NCBI GenBank assembly: GCA_017417585.1
Contig: JAFPYX010000056.1
Coordinates: 1 to 43,825, forward strand
Source: Victivallales bacterium
GTDB taxonomy: Bacteria > Verrucomicrobiota > Lentisphaeria > Oligosphaerales > Oligosphaeraceae
Direction of reading: 5' to 3'
DNA length: 43,825 nucleotides
Every line of letters starts with the position of its first letter. The first letter of the stretch is position 1. The notes below the pieces were generated by a model, which ran no database searches, was not told the origin of the DNA, and was given only the letters and a program-made list of their open reading frames with translations. Below are positions 43,081 to 43,825 of this stretch, in pieces. Position numbers and translations under genes: made by a program.

Positions 43081-43434
43081 ATGAATCTCTCCTATCTTGA
43101 AGGACGGAAATTCTGCGTGGTATTCGTGAAGGTGCTAGATGCCGTAACGGGCAAGGTTCAGTGCCGTTGTCTGCGTGGTCGTTCGGCCATCAACCAGGGA
43201 CACCTGGACGTGATGACCGAACGTGGCGCGATTTTCACCGTGCCCGCCTCCGCACTGGCGACAGTTGCCCCCAACGACGGCACGAAAATTCTAGGTGACT
43301 GCGAATATTATTGTCTGGTCAAGGTGGATCCGAATATTGATTTAGAGCACGGCGGCCATCATCACCATCCCGGCTGCACTTGCGGCTGCCACGACGACGA
43401 TGACGACCTAGGCGACTCACCTATCGTCTTTTGA
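43081..43434 (+). CDS. Small protein with His/Cys/Asp-rich metal-binding-like tail
   Basis: 117 residues from the ATG at 43081; a TTG three codons upstream (43072) is possible, and neither has a strong Shine-Dalgarno. The first ~90 residues look like a beta-rich domain (KFCVVFVKVLDAVTGKVQCRCLRGRS, then ILGDCEYYCLVKVDP). The tail reads EHGGHHHHPGCTCGCHDDDDD, suggesting binding of Ni, Zn or another metal. I do not recognise the family. The tail ends at the next heptamer tract. Confidence 0.65.
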   Translation: MNLSYLEGRKFCVVFVKVLDAVTGKVQCRCLRGRSAINQGHLDVMTERGAIFTVPASALATVAPNDGTKILGDCEYYCLVKVDPNIDLEHGGHHHHPGCTCGCHDDDDDLGDSPIVF

Positions 43435-43825
43435 AGGTGAGAAGATAGAGGTGAGAGGGGAGAGGTGAGAGGTGAGAGATATCAGGGAACTGATACTGAG
43501 TGAGGGCGAACTGCTGGCGGGCGAGAACCTGGCCTTTGTCGATGAGGGGCTGGGCTTCCTTGCTCTTGAACTGGAAGATGACAAACACTTCCATATCGCC
43601 ATGATGACCTACGACGCGCTCGATGGTCTTCTTCAGAGCCTCGTCGGTAATCACCTTGCGCTGCTGAGGAGCAATGCCGCTGATGTCGATAGTACCACCA
43701 TGACCAAAGGTCATACCCTCAGGACGATTGCCTTCGTGATGATGAGCCTTACCTGCAGAAGCGCCGCCTACGAACCACTCGAGTTCGAGATCGTCGAGCG
43801 ACTTGAAGAAGTTCTCATTGTAAAC
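43421..43825 (-). pseudogene. GH2 beta-galactosidase (LacZ-like) fragment, truncated at a repeat
   Basis: The minus frame is open from the window edge (43825), so the 5' part lies outside. It reads VYNENFFKSLDDLELEW, then GHGGTIDISGIAPQQRKVI and MEVFVIFQFKSKEAQPLIDKGQVLARQQFAL, matching the fourth (Ig-like) domain of LacZ-type GH2 enzymes. Codon use (ggt, gct, cct) is unlike the GC-rich neighbours. A real LacZ would continue about 300 residues, but here the frame runs straight into the heptamer tract at ~43480 and stops at 43421, overlapping the tail of the preceding plus-strand gene. It is either a truncated foreign gene or a chimeric assembly join. Confidence 0.7.
43434..43479. repeat. GAGGTGA heptamer tract at the beta-galactosidase break
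   Basis: AGGTGAGAAGATAGAGGTGA, then GAGAGGGGAGAGGTGAGAGG and TGAGAG, form imperfect 7-bp units of the same family as 36812-36851. Confidence 0.85.

Noticed and set aside
1..43825. tRNA, rRNA, riboswitch and integrase genes
   Set aside because: I saw no cloverleaf, rRNA core or integrase/transposase motif; without a covariance search, short RNAs cannot be fully excluded.

Overview
This is a GC-rich (roughly 58-60% by eye) bacterial chromosome segment. No rRNA or tRNA is present to fix the taxonomy. The mix of a huge RHS/RTX surface protein, a GxDLY-type SGNH hydrolase, GTP-dependent PEP carboxykinase, a fused PurL, gut-type glycosidase remnants and a recurring TATATTA promoter-like motif suggests an anaerobic, gut-type bacterium, perhaps of the PVC group (Lentisphaerota/Verrucomicrobiota). 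That placement is inference.

Layout, left to right. 1-9408: the 3' part of a giant mosaic surface protein (AYGI repeats, Ig-like, CARDB, IPT/TIG, RHS core, AT-rich effector-like domain, post-RHS domains, RTX repeats), followed by a small secreted GWNLV-repeat protein. 9636-12191: an SGNH esterase, a 1-kb non-coding stretch with tandem repeats and a structured dispersed element, and a chagasin-type protease-inhibitor lipoprotein. 12223-15482: the conserved rpmH-rnpA-yidD-yidC-khpB cluster on the minus strand, with fusA divergent from it. 17838-23178: a co-directional minus-strand run of winged-helix protein, tubulin/FtsZ-superfamily GTPase, Ser/Thr kinase, solute-binding protein and secreted metallo-beta-lactamase-fold protein, headed by 737 bp of AT-rich DNA with ATAGT pentamer clusters. 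23916-25425: a second secreted MBL-fold hydrolase and a LURP-one/scramblase-like protein. 25725-29084: argF-pyrB-prs. 29101-33989: tatD and the fused purL. 34111-35929: a GLVN-repeat lipoprotein and an HTH-MNT/HEPN toxin-antitoxin-like pair. 35985-40464: mutM, a DUF192 protein divergent from miaB, a DUF1016/YhcG nuclease and folK. 40505-43825: a GH116 remnant, pckG, a His/Cys/Asp-tailed small protein, and a truncated GH2 beta-galactosidase fragment abutting a heptamer repeat.

The strongest candidate for an undescribed system is the wHTH - tubulin-like GTPase - Ser/Thr kinase module (20461-23178) with its AT-rich, iteron-like upstream region. It looks like a TubZRC-type segregation or filament module with a predicted active kinase added. 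The start codons of the GTPase and wHTH genes overlap in ATGA fashion. The GTPase keeps the GGGTGNG tubulin signature and a plausible T7 catalytic loop.

Other structure of note: a ~92-bp element with terminal inverted repeats and two internal hairpins occurs twice, 18 kb apart. Short GAGGTTA/GAGGTGA heptamer tracts sit at several gene borders, and one marks the abrupt end of the foreign-looking beta-galactosidase fragment. An AT-rich papain-like effector candidate lies inside, rather than at the end of, the RHS protein.
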